Positions 7,620-15,204 of a DNA stretch of 38,035 bases are shown piece by piece. The notes beneath the pieces are model-generated. The model was not told the origin of the DNA. It made no database searches and saw only the letters and a program-made list of their open reading frames with translations. A program made the position numbers and the translations under genes. The stretch is from Amphritea opalescens (lineage in GTDB: Bacteria > Pseudomonadota > Gammaproteobacteria > Pseudomonadales > Balneatricaceae): contig NZ_RQXW01000023.1 of assembly GCF_003957515.1 (NCBI RefSeq), forward strand, positions 1 to 38,035. Reading direction: 5' to 3'. The number at the start of each line of letters is the position of its first letter. Within the stretch, counting starts at the first letter, position 1.

Positions 7620-7676
7620 AGCATTATGGTGCTTTGGCAATATAGCGCCAAAGTGCACTATAATTAGCTGTTAGCC
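7620..7676 (+). other. Possible upstream integron recombination site (attC-like half or variant)
   Basis: An imperfect inverted repeat (ATTATGGTGCTTTGGC against GCCAAAGTGCACTATAAT, 7623-7664) is followed by TTAGCTGTTAGCC. The ending resembles the L'-R' end of many attC sites, where the core is GTTRRRY or close to it. The first base pair of exchange would lie at 7670/7671. A matching R'' box at the left was not found with confidence; CTTAACC near 7568 is the nearest candidate. It would be the left edge of the sirtuin cassette. Confidence 0.35.
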
Positions 7677-7729
7677 CCATCGAGCGATCATTTTCTCGAG
7701 TGAAATACCATTGAGTAGGAAGTAAAGAA

Positions 7730-10700
7730 ATGCAATTCATCACGGACGGCCCTGATATACCGGATGCGCTCTTGCAAGCGCATGAGGATGGTCGTGTGGT
7801 GTTCTTTTGCGGAGCAGGTATTTCCTACCCTGCCGGTTTGCCGGGTTTCAAGGGCCTTGTAGAGCAAATTTACCGGTTGAATGGAACGGCACTTTCGGAC
7901 ATTGAACGAGGGGCCTTCGAGCGTGGGCAGTTCGATGCCACACTTGATCTGCTCGAACGGCGCCTGCCGGGCCAGCGTTTGGCCGTCCGTCGTGCTTTGG
8001 CAAATGCCTTGAAGCCAAAACTCCGCCGCAAGGGGGCAACCAATACACAGGCAGCGCTGTTGCATCTGGCGCGCAACCGTGAGGGAGCGTTGCGGCTGGT
8101 CACCACCAACTTTGATCGTATCTTTCACGTGGCGGCCAAACGCACGGACCAAGAGTTCCAAGAGTACGCAGCCCCTATGCTGCCCATCCCCAAAAACAGC
8201 CGTTGGAACGGGCTGGTTTATCTACACGGCCTGTTACCTGAAAAGGTGGACGACACGAGCTTGAACCGTCTGGTTGTCACTAGCGGTGATTTCGGCTTGG
8301 CCTACCTCACAGAGCGCTGGGCGGCACGCTTTGTAAGCGAGTTGTTCCGCAATTATGTGGTCTGCTTCGTGGGTTACAGCATCAACGATCCGGTGCTTCG
8401 CTACATGATGGATGCGCTGGCTGCCGACCGGATGCTTGGAGAAGTCACGCCGCAGGCTTGGGCACTGGGAGATTGCGAACCGGGGCAAGAGCACAGTAAG
8501 ACCATCGAGTGGGAAGCCAAGGGTGTCACTCCTATACTCTACAACGTACCTGCTGGTAGCCATGACCACTCAGCGCTACACCAGACTTTGCATGCTTGGG
8601 CAGATACCTACCGCGACGGAGTGCAGGGCAAAGAGGCCATTGTCGTCAAACACGCCCTTGCTCGTCCACAGGACAGCACGCGGCAGGATGATTTCGTTGG
8701 CCGGATGCTGTGGGCCTTGTCAGATAAATCAGGTTTACCGGCAAAGCGCTTTGCGGACCTCAATCCTGTCCCTTCGCTGGACTGGCTGCTGGAGCCCTTC
8801 TCGCATGAACGTTTTGGGCACGGCGATCTAGCCCGTTTTGGCGTGCAGCCACAAGATGATGTGGATGCCGAGCTGCGCTTCAGTCTGATTCGCCGACCCG
8901 CATCCTATGACCGTGCCCCATCCATGCTACTGGCCTCTGGGGACCTAACCAGCATCCAGTGGGATGATGTGATGTTCCATCTGGCCCGCTGGCTGGTACG
9001 CCACCTGGATGACCCGAGACTTATCATCTGGATTGCTGAGCGCGGTGGGCAAATGCACGACCGGTGGCAGTGGTTGATTGAGCACGAACTTGATCGCTTT
9101 GCTTCATTGGCGCGTCAAGGCAAAACCTTCGAGCTGGATGAAATTCGCTTGCATGCCCCCAAGGCGATCCCTGGCCCCTTGATGCATACCTTGTGGCGCC
9201 TATTGCTCAGCGGTCGGGTGAAATCCCCGTTGCACGACTCCGGTCTGTATCGCTGGAATGATCGGCTGAAGCGGGAGGGACTGACTACGACATTGCGTCT
9301 GGAGTTACGCGAGCTGCTTGCCCCCAAGGTGGTTTTGAAGAAGCCGTTTCGCTGGAACGACGACTCGAGCAGTACCGATGAGCCTACAAAAATCAAGCAG
9401 TTGGTGGACTGGGAACTGGTGCTGGCCACTAATCACGTGCATTCCGCTCTGCGCGACCTTGCCGATGAGCCATGGAAATCAGCTCTGTCGCAGCTGTTTG
9501 AAGACTTCCAGCAGCTGCTTCGTGACGCACTGGATCTTTTGTGCGAGTTGGGCGAGGACGACAACCGTAGCGACCGCTCGCATTGGGATCTTCCATCCAT
9601 CACGCCACATTGGCAGAACCGGGGCTTCCGAGATTGGGTGAGCCTGATCGAATTGCTGCGTGATGCTTGGTTGGCGGTTCTCGTGAATGACAGCGTGCGC
9701 GCGACACGAATCGCACAGAGCTGGTTTGAATTGCCGTACCCCACCTTTAAACGTCTGGCGCTATTTGCCGCTAGCCACGACCACTGCATTCCGACAGAAC
9801 AGTGGGTGGATTGGTTGCTGGCGGAAAACGCATGGTGGCTGTGGTACACAGATACAGGGCGGGAGGTGTTCAGACTGATCGTTCTGCAGGGACGGCATTT
9901 GGCAGGGGCTGCACAGGAACGTCTAGAAACAGCCATATTGGCAGGCCCGCCGCGCGCGATGTACCGAGACGATTTGGAGGAGGATCGGTGGCAAGACTTG
10001 GTAGCTCGCTCCGTCTGGCTCCGCTTGGCCAAATTGAACACATCAGGCCTCGTGTTGGGGGCGCCTGCAGCGGCACGCTTGGCGAAAATATCCGCTGCCT
10101 ACCCGCAATGGCAGTTGGCGAACAATGAAAGTGACGAGTTCTCACACTGGATGAGTGGCACGGGCGATCCGGATTACGAAGACAGCCGAGAAGTCGACAT
10201 TGCACCCCGCAAGCGGCAGGATCTGGTGCAATGGCTCACAAAACCGGCGCAAGAACGGCGACCCTTCTACGAAGACACGTGGCGTGAGGTTTGCCGTTCG
10301 CGCTTCTTTCACAGTTTGTCCGCATTGTGTGATCTAGCACAGGATGACGTGTGGCCCGCTGGCCGGTGGCGCGAAGCTCTGCAAGCTTGGGCTGAAGAAG
10401 GAATGGTGCTGCGCTCATGGCGTTACGCAGCGCCGCTAGTGCAGACTATGCCTGATGCAGTACTCCAGGAGATTGACCACGCAGTTACGTGGTGGATGGA
10501 AGCCGTTTCCAAGTCCATCAACGTCCACGAAAGCATTCTGCTGAATTTGTGCCAGCGCGTGCTGGCTCTGCCGATTGATCCGGGCACGGGAATGACGAGC
10601 AACGGAGCATCAATTGACCAACCTGTTACGGAGGCCATTAATCACCCGATCGGGCATGTCACGCAGTCTTTAATCAACTTGTGGTTCAAGCAGAACCCGA

Positions 10701-11554
10701 ATGACAACGATCTGCTTCCTGCTGAATTAAAGCCCATCTTCACCACTCTATGCGACGTGCAGATAGATCGACTCCGGCACGGTCGGGTGCTGATGAGTTC
10801 GCGGCTGATTGCATTTTTTCGTGTGGATCGCCCTTGGACCGAACAGCACCTACTGCCGCTGTTCAGCTGGAGTAACTCCGTTGAAGCCAAGGCCGCTTGG
10901 GAAGGCTTCCTCTGGTCACCCCGTTTATACCAGCCATTGCTGACAGCCTTAAAGTCACAGTTTCTGGATAGTGCAAACCACTATGCCGATCTTGGCGAGC
11001 ACCGACAGCAATTCGCAACTTTCCTCACCTACGCGGCATTGGGTCCGACCGAGGGATACACTGTAGAGGAGTTTCGCGCTGCGATTGGTTCGCTTCCACA
11101 AGAAGGCCTAGAGGAATCCGCGCAAGCGCTCTCCCAGACGCTTGAAGGTGCAGCCGATCAGCGTGAAGACTACTGGAAAAACCGTGTCCAGCCGTTCTGG
11201 CAACAGATCTGGCCAAAGTCCCGCGACTTGGCGACCCCGCGAATCGCCGAGTCCTTGACCCGGTTGGTCATTGCTGCCCGAGGCGAGTTTCCGGCGGCCT
11301 TGGCTGCAGTGCAGGACTGGCTGCAACCCATTGAATACCCTCACTACGTCGTTCATCCACTTGCCGAATCTGGCCTGTGTAAACGATTCCCAACGGAGGC
11401 ACAGTTGCTGTTGAATTCAGTGATTGGCGATCAACAGTGGGCGCCCCGGGAACTGGGGCAATGTTTGGACGACATCGTGCAGGCTGATACACAGCTTGGG
11501 CAAGATGCGGGATACCAGCGACTAAGTGAATACTTTCGAAGGCGCGGCGCGTGA
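7730..11554 (+). CDS. Large SIR2-domain protein, probable defence-associated sirtuin (DSR-like)
   Basis: This is a 1274-residue protein with an N-terminal SIR2-like domain (about 20-290) and a long helical, tryptophan-rich C-terminal part of unassigned fold. Visible NAD-site features are VVFFCGAGIS with G28-A29-G30, TTNFD with N127, YLHG with H166 and FVGYSINDP near 215. N127 and H166 sit about 39 residues apart, like the catalytic pair known in the phage-defence NADase DSR2. No zinc cysteines of CobB-type deacylases and no P-loop of STAND proteins (Avs5 type) were seen. The C-terminal end is reminiscent of the DUF4020 tail of some SIR2 proteins, as a tentative call. AGGAAG precedes the ATG. 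The gene lies in a cassette array, is unlike its neighbours in base composition, and probably kills or arrests infected cells by NAD+ depletion. That role is inferred from family. Confidence 0.75.
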   Translation: MQFITDGPDIPDALLQAHEDGRVVFFCGAGISYPAGLPGFKGLVEQIYRLNGTALSDIERGAFERGQFDATLDLLERRLPGQRLAVRRALANALKPKLRRKGATNTQAALLHLARNREGALRLVTTNFDRIFHVAAKRTDQEFQEYAAPMLPIPKNSRWNGLVYLHGLLPEKVDDTSLNRLVVTSGDFGLAYLTERWAARFVSELFRNYVVCFVGYSINDPVLRYMMDALAADRMLGEVTPQAWALGDCEPGQEHSKTIEWEAKGVTPILYNVPAGSHDHSALHQTLHAWADTYRDGVQGKEAIVVKHALARPQDSTRQDDFVGRMLWALSDKSGLPAKRFADLNPVPSLDWLLEPFSHERFGHGDLARFGVQPQDDVDAELRFSLIRRPASYDRAPSMLLASGDLTSIQWDDVMFHLARWLVRHLDDPRLIIWIAERGGQMHDRWQWLIEHELDRFASLARQGKTFELDEIRLHAPKAIPGPLMHTLWRLLLSGRVKSPLHDSGLYRWNDRLKREGLTTTLRLELRELLAPKVVLKKPFRWNDDSSSTDEPTKIKQLVDWELVLATNHVHSALRDLADEPWKSALSQLFEDFQQLLRDALDLLCELGEDDNRSDRSHWDLPSITPHWQNRGFRDWVSLIELLRDAWLAVLVNDSVRATRIAQSWFELPYPTFKRLALFAASHDHCIPTEQWVDWLLAENAWWLWYTDTGREVFRLIVLQGRHLAGAAQERLETAILAGPPRAMYRDDLEEDRWQDLVARSVWLRLAKLNTSGLVLGAPAAARLAKISAAYPQWQLANNESDEFSHWMSGTGDPDYEDSREVDIAPRKRQDLVQWLTKPAQERRPFYEDTWREVCRSRFFHSLSALCDLAQDDVWPAGRWREALQAWAEEGMVLRSWRYAAPLVQTMPDAVLQEIDHAVTWWMEAVSKSINVHESILLNLCQRVLALPIDPGTGMTSNGASIDQPVTEAINHPIGHVTQSLINLWFKQNPNDNDLLPAELKPIFTTLCDVQIDRLRHGRVLMSSRLIAFFRVDRPWTEQHLLPLFSWSNSVEAKAAWEGFLWSPRLYQPLLTALKSQFLDSANHYADLGEHRQQFATFLTYAALGPTEGYTVEEFRAAIGSLPQEGLEESAQALSQTLEGAADQREDYWKNRVQPFWQQIWPKSRDLATPRIAESLTRLVIAARGEFPAALAAVQDWLQPIEYPHYVVHPLAESGLCKRFPTEAQLLLNSVIGDQQWAPRELGQCLDDIVQADTQLGQDAGYQRLSEYFRRRGA

Positions 11555-11586
11555 AAGTGACGGGAATGGCGCTACGAGACCGGTGG

Positions 11587-11647
11587 GTCTAACAAACGCG
11601 TCAATAAGGACGTTCGCAAGCTCGCGCCTATTACGCGGGCGTTATAC
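11587..11647 (+). other. attC recombination site 1
   Basis: The site begins GTCTAACAAACGCG (R'' box GTCTAAC, exact RYYYAAC) and ends CGCGGGCGTTATAC (R' box GTTATAC). The outer arms pair imperfectly, as attC arms do, and AATAAGG/CCTATTA lie inside. Both ends closely resemble the ends of Vibrio cholerae repeats as I recall them. Its length of 61 bases is within the short end of attC sizes. It lies 32 bases after the sirtuin stop and 20 bases before the next start codon. Confidence 0.85.
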
Positions 11648-11667
11648 ACAAGGAGTAGTGGTACAAA

Positions 11668-11943
11668 ATGGCAAGGAATTCTAACCAAGGCGGTTTTCTA
11701 GCTTCGAGACTGATCGGCCTCTTTGCATCTCTGTTTTTTTCTGTTCCTACCGCTGCGTTGATCTGGTTTGGAGTCAACAAGCAGCTGTCATACTTTGATG
11801 CAGGGTTCTTCAGCAGTAGCTATCTTATTGCCTGCATCATCATATTTGCTGTGCTTGCGTTGCTGCTTCCGCGTCTTTTTCCATCTATTCTTGGGGGGAT
11901 TTGGCACGGCATACTCAAGGTTGAACGTTGGTGGGGCTGGTAG
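11668..11943 (+). CDS. Small two-helix membrane protein, gene-cassette encoded
   Basis: This 91-residue protein has two strong hydrophobic segments, about 12-33 (IGLFASLFFSVPTAALIWFG) and about 50-75 (SSYLIACIIIFAVLALLLPRLF), and a tryptophan-rich tail (GIWHGILKVERWWGW). A basic N-terminus suggests the N-terminus faces the cytoplasm. AAGGAG lies at 11650-11655, 12 bases before the ATG. The gene sits between two attC sites, the normal layout of a cassette with one small gene. Similar hypothetical membrane proteins are common in integron arrays. Function is unknown. Confidence 0.7.
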   Translation: MARNSNQGGFLASRLIGLFASLFFSVPTAALIWFGVNKQLSYFDAGFFSSSYLIACIIIFAVLALLLPRLFPSILGGIWHGILKVERWWGW

Positions 11944-11949
11944 CTTTAT

Positions 11950-12036
11950 CTATAACCCATCATTCAAGTTCGTTCCCGGTCTGCGGTCGCCCACCGGACG
12001 CCTCTGTCGGGCCGCCGCTCAATTTAGGCGTTATGC
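11950..12036 (+). other. attC recombination site 2
   Basis: The left end CTATAACCCATCATTCAAG and right end CTCAATTTAGGCGTTATGC form imperfect inverted arms (TATAAC against GTTATG, with CATTCAAG and CTCAATT inside). The 87-base site encloses GC-rich inner stems. It starts 7 bases after the stop of the preceding small gene. The R' box GTTATGC ends 25 bases before the next start codon. Confidence 0.8.
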
Positions 12037-12061
12037 TCAATAAAACGATGCGAGATAAATA

Positions 12062-12400
12062 ATGTATGAAAGTAAGGGAAAACCTTTAATCGATAAAAAA
12101 TCCTTTAGGAAAAGAGTGTTACTCCATATATTGGCAGCACTGTTATTGGTCATTGTAACCTTGATCATTGGAGTCGTTGGCCATATCTACTTTGACAATA
12201 TGAATTTTGGTTCAGCCCTTGTCGCTTCAATTACCCTAACGAGTGGACTTGGATTATCAATTATACCTGAAAGCATCCCAGGGCAATTATTTGTTAGCAT
12301 ATATGGAATACTATCTAGCTATATTTTCCTTGCTACGAGCAGCATTATAATCGCACCCATTCTTCACAGATCTTTGCACAAGTTTCATTTAGATGAATAG
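12062..12400 (+). CDS. Small membrane protein resembling a degenerate two-helix ion-channel unit
   Basis: This 112-residue protein has a basic N-terminus and three hydrophobic stretches (about 22-45, 52-70 and 82-102). It ends HRSLHKFHLDE, a tail I associate with a family of small uncharacterised membrane proteins with a distant two-pore-channel (Ion_trans_2) layout. No potassium selectivity signature (TVGYG) is present; the pore-loop position reads TSGLGLSIIPES. The ribosome site is weak (GAGATAAATA). It follows attC 2 but no attC follows it, so it may be the last, truncated or fixed cassette. Function unknown. Confidence 0.65.
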   Translation: MYESKGKPLIDKKSFRKRVLLHILAALLLVIVTLIIGVVGHIYFDNMNFGSALVASITLTSGLGLSIIPESIPGQLFVSIYGILSSYIFLATSSIIIAPILHRSLHKFHLDE

Positions 12401-12917
12401 TCACCGCATCAAAAGTGAATCATGTCGTTGGTCAACTCACTGGGGAAAACACTCCCCAACCTTTGCCAAAGTGTTCGCATTTACCCCCTATTCAAAGCGT
12501 AATGTTGAGGGTCTTGATCGTAGGGTCGAGCGGATATCAGCCAATGGTGGCTGATCGCAGTGTCATGTGATGATTTGCCTTGCATTAAATATTAGCAATA
12601 ACTAATATAAATAAGGGAATGTACTGAGAAGCCGATGAGTGTCGGTTGTTTGATTGACTTAACGTGTTTGAAAGACAATGACGCTGCCAAGTAAAGTGTA
12701 AAGATAAAGTGTGCAAAGTGATCCGTAGGCAAATCAGCTTTAGAGGGTTTATGTCAGCGTAGTTGGCGTATCACATACTTCAGGTAAACGATAAGGTGTT
12801 ATGCCTTAATCTCGACCTGCCGCCCAATAAATAAAACAGGGGTTTCTCATAAGAGTTCGCCCTGTGTGGCTGTATCAGTTACCACACTCTATTTTGAGTC
12901 AGAACGAGGATGTAAAA
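12401..12917. other. Gene-free region between cassette array and flavoprotein gene
   Basis: No gene was recognised on either strand. A perfect 8-base inverted repeat, ATCAGCCA (12536-12543) and TGGCTGAT (12548-12555) with a 4-base gap, could be an operator or short hairpin. A second short inverted repeat is GGGG...CCCC near 12441-12457. The end, TGTTATGCC near 12799, looks like an attC core by chance but has no paired arm. Transcription of the flavoprotein gene must start somewhere here; no clear promoter was identified. Confidence 0.45.
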
Positions 12918-14231
12918 ATGGCTATTAGTCGACGTAAACTGCTTATTTCTGGTGCTGCGGTGGGTGCTGCTTCCGCCACGGGCTTATTAGCGTGGGAACT
13001 GAATAAACAGGAAACAAACGCGAGAATTGTCATTGCGGGTGGTGGCGCGGCTGGGATGGCCATTGCCAATAAATTGAACATGTACCTTAGAGGTGCTCGC
13101 ATTACGGTGGTGGAACCTCGGCCTTATCATTGGTATCAGCCGGGACAAACATTATTACTGGCGGGAGTGTATGACAGTCGTGATGATGTGGTCAGCACGA
13201 ATAAAGAATACATGGACGCTGATGTGCGTTGGATTAATGACAGCGTGACGGAGTTTGATCCGGATAATAACCAGCTGCACACCGCTCAAACAGGAAAGCT
13301 GGATTATGATTACCTGATTGTCGCAACCGGTTTGGAGTTACGCTTCGATTTAATTGAGGGCTTAGATCCCGATCAGATAGGGCAAGACGGTATAGCGAGT
13401 ATCTATCATAGTCCCGAGGCGGGTATTGCCAGCCATAAACAAGCGATGAAGTTTGCGCAATCCAATGGTGGGCAGGGGGTATTTACACGGCCGAAGGGCG
13501 CGATGAAATGCGCTGGCGCGCCTTTAAAAGCGACGAACTTAGTCGAATATTTTGCGCATCAGGCGGGCCAGCGGGATCGTTTTCAATTTGATTATATGAC
13601 GGCTGAAGATTTCTTATTCAGTGTGAAGGTGTTTGATAAACGGTTGCAAGAAATCTGGCAGGAAAGAGAGATACAGCCTCATTACGAACACGACCTGCAG
13701 GCCATTGATAGTCAGACTCAGGAGGCTTGGTTTAGCACCCGCGATGGCGGACAAATTAAAGCCGAATGGGACTTTATCCATATTTCGCCACCCATGTCGG
13801 CGATACCGGTCGTGCGTGATTCGGCGCTAGCGGATACGGCTGATTTTAAAGGTTATGTCGAAGTCGATAAGTACAGCTTGCAGCATAAACGCTATGCCAA
13901 TGTCTTTGGCTTGGGTGACACAGTAGGTACCCCTGTTGGCAAAACGGCCGCATCGGTGAAGGCGCAGTTACCCGTTGTGGCGACCAATTTGACGGCGCTC
14001 ATTCGTGAAGAGGAGATGCCAGCACGATGGGATGGTTATACCTCTTGTCCGATGATTTTGGATGTCGGGCATGCCATGTTGTGGGAGTTTGACTATAGTT
14101 TGCAGCCGGTGACGGCCTTGCCATTTGAGGTGGTGGATCCGCTTGCGAAAAGTAAATTATCTTGGGTGATGGAAAAATCATTACTCCGGCCCGTTTACGA
14201 CATCATGCTGGAAGGCTATACACCGATTTAA
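12918..14231 (+). CDS. Sulfide:quinone oxidoreductase-like flavoprotein with Tat-type signal
   Basis: This 437-residue FAD enzyme resembles type II (mitochondrial-like) sulfide:quinone reductases, which oxidise sulfide to sulfane sulfur and pass electrons to quinone. The N-terminus has a twin-arginine signal (SRRKLLISGAAVGAA), followed by the FAD fold IVIAGGGAAGMAIAN. The two active cysteines are C198 in AMKCAGAP and C377 in YTSCPM, matching the positions of the human enzyme pair (201 and 379). HISPPM, a late FAD motif (NVFGLGD) and a final membrane-associated tail are also as in that group. The start at 12918 has GAGGA 7 bases upstream. An upstream in-frame start at 12864 would add 18 residues before the signal and is unlikely. 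The hydrolase gene follows after 23 bases. Confidence 0.85.
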   Translation: MAISRRKLLISGAAVGAASATGLLAWELNKQETNARIVIAGGGAAGMAIANKLNMYLRGARITVVEPRPYHWYQPGQTLLLAGVYDSRDDVVSTNKEYMDADVRWINDSVTEFDPDNNQLHTAQTGKLDYDYLIVATGLELRFDLIEGLDPDQIGQDGIASIYHSPEAGIASHKQAMKFAQSNGGQGVFTRPKGAMKCAGAPLKATNLVEYFAHQAGQRDRFQFDYMTAEDFLFSVKVFDKRLQEIWQEREIQPHYEHDLQAIDSQTQEAWFSTRDGGQIKAEWDFIHISPPMSAIPVVRDSALADTADFKGYVEVDKYSLQHKRYANVFGLGDTVGTPVGKTAASVKAQLPVVATNLTALIREEEMPARWDGYTSCPMILDVGHAMLWEFDYSLQPVTALPFEVVDPLAKSKLSWVMEKSLLRPVYDIMLEGYTPI

Positions 14232-14254
14232 ATCATCGCGAGAGTGGCGCTATT

Positions 14255-15130
14255 ATGAGTTACCTGTTGGTTGTGCTGCTCGCCGTGGTGGTGTTAGTGG
14301 GGGTGTTTGTCATCGCTATCCACTTGGGGTTTCGTGCCCCAAAAATAGAGTCCACAGACACCCCTAAAACACGGCTTAATGTTGATTTCTTGTCGGTCTT
14401 GATTCCGGTTAAAGTCAATAAGCATTTATCCGGCTGGCTGTTGCCGATAGAAGGCGCGCAAGAAACCCTGGTTGTGCTGCATGGGTGGGGCAGTAATGCC
14501 GCTATGATGTTGCCGCTGGCGCTGCCATTTTATCAGGCAGGTATGAATGTGTTGCTGTTCGATGCACGCAGTCATGGACAGAGTGACGCCGATACATTTT
14601 CATCTTTACCGCGTTTTGCTGAGGATATCGGTAGTGCCATCGACTGGCTGAAAGGTGAATATCCCGATCGTGCCAAGAAAATAGCGTTATTGGGTCATTC
14701 AGTCGGAGCGGGGGCGGTCTTGTTTGAGGCGTCTAGGCGCACCGATATTGCTGCCGTGATCAGTGTATCCGCGTTTGCGCACCCAGAATGGATGATGCAA
14801 CGCTATCTGCAAAGCTTGCATATACCGGCATGGTTGCGGCGAAAGGTTATCCGTTATGTCGAGTGGGTTATTGAACATCGATTTACCACCTTTGCGCCTA
14901 TTAATACGGTTTGTCGTATCAGGTGCCCGATATTAATGGTGCATGGCAAAGATGATCTTGTTATTCCGGTTGATGATGCGCGAGCGATTCTACGTCATTG
15001 CCCAGCGCCACACTTACGCTTAATTGAGATAGAGGGGGCGGGCCATAGTTCGGTTGATAAAATTGAGCTACATGCCGATACATTAATCCAATTTCTACGC
15101 GAAGCTGGTTTTACAGGTCTTAAACACTGA
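14255..15130 (+). CDS. Alpha/beta-hydrolase with N-terminal membrane anchor
   Basis: This 291-residue serine hydrolase has one N-terminal transmembrane segment (SYLLVVLLAVVVLVGVFVIA). The alpha/beta fold motifs are LHGWGSN (oxyanion region), LLFDARSHGQSD, the nucleophile elbow GHSVGAG, a late Asp in HGKDDLVIP and the catalytic His in GAGHSS. It resembles membrane-anchored YqkD/BAAT-type hydrolases; substrate unknown. The ATG at 14255 is chosen over an upstream in-frame start because the upstream one lies inside the flavoprotein gene. Spacing of 23 bases suggests co-transcription with that gene. Its last 13 codons, stop and terminator recur in diverged form at 7226-7334. Confidence 0.85.
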   Translation: MSYLLVVLLAVVVLVGVFVIAIHLGFRAPKIESTDTPKTRLNVDFLSVLIPVKVNKHLSGWLLPIEGAQETLVVLHGWGSNAAMMLPLALPFYQAGMNVLLFDARSHGQSDADTFSSLPRFAEDIGSAIDWLKGEYPDRAKKIALLGHSVGAGAVLFEASRRTDIAAVISVSAFAHPEWMMQRYLQSLHIPAWLRRKVIRYVEWVIEHRFTTFAPINTVCRIRCPILMVHGKDDLVIPVDDARAILRHCPAPHLRLIEIEGAGHSSVDKIELHADTLIQFLREAGFTGLKH

Positions 15131-15176
15131 CGTTGTCTAATTTTCAGATGCCCTATCGCATAAGCATTGTTGGATG

Positions 15177-15204
15177 AAAACGGTTCCTCGGAACCGTTTT
15201 TTTT
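15177..15204. terminator. Bidirectional terminator between hydrolase and MFS gene
   Basis: AAAACGGTTCC (15177-15187), TC, then GGAACCGTTTT and more T residues form a perfect stem with A and T flanks on both sides. It can stop both the hydrolase transcript and the convergent transporter transcript. The diverged copy is at 7305-7334. Confidence 0.9.

Larger units (their letters stand above)
7671..12400 (+). mobile_element. Integron-type gene-cassette array without integrase
   Basis: Three genes in the same orientation are separated by two attC sites (11587-11647 and 11950-12036). Each gene starts shortly after a core site, as in cassettes. No integrase gene is visible in the window, so this fits a CALIN (cluster of attC sites lacking an integrase). 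The third gene has no recognisable attC after it, and the first has only a doubtful site before it. The first cassette would be about 4 kb, far longer than the usual size of about 1 kb or less. The sirtuin gene looks clearly more GC-rich than its surroundings, suggesting a separate origin. Confidence 0.6.

Noticed and set aside
7730-11554. The SIR2 protein as a CobB-like deacylase
   Set aside because: It is five times longer, lacks the zinc cysteines and the class III Y..R pair, and a true CobB is encoded at 24724-25431.
12790-12810. GGTGTTATGCC as a third attC end
   Set aside because: No matching R'' box or inverted arm was found upstream, so a chance core match is more likely.
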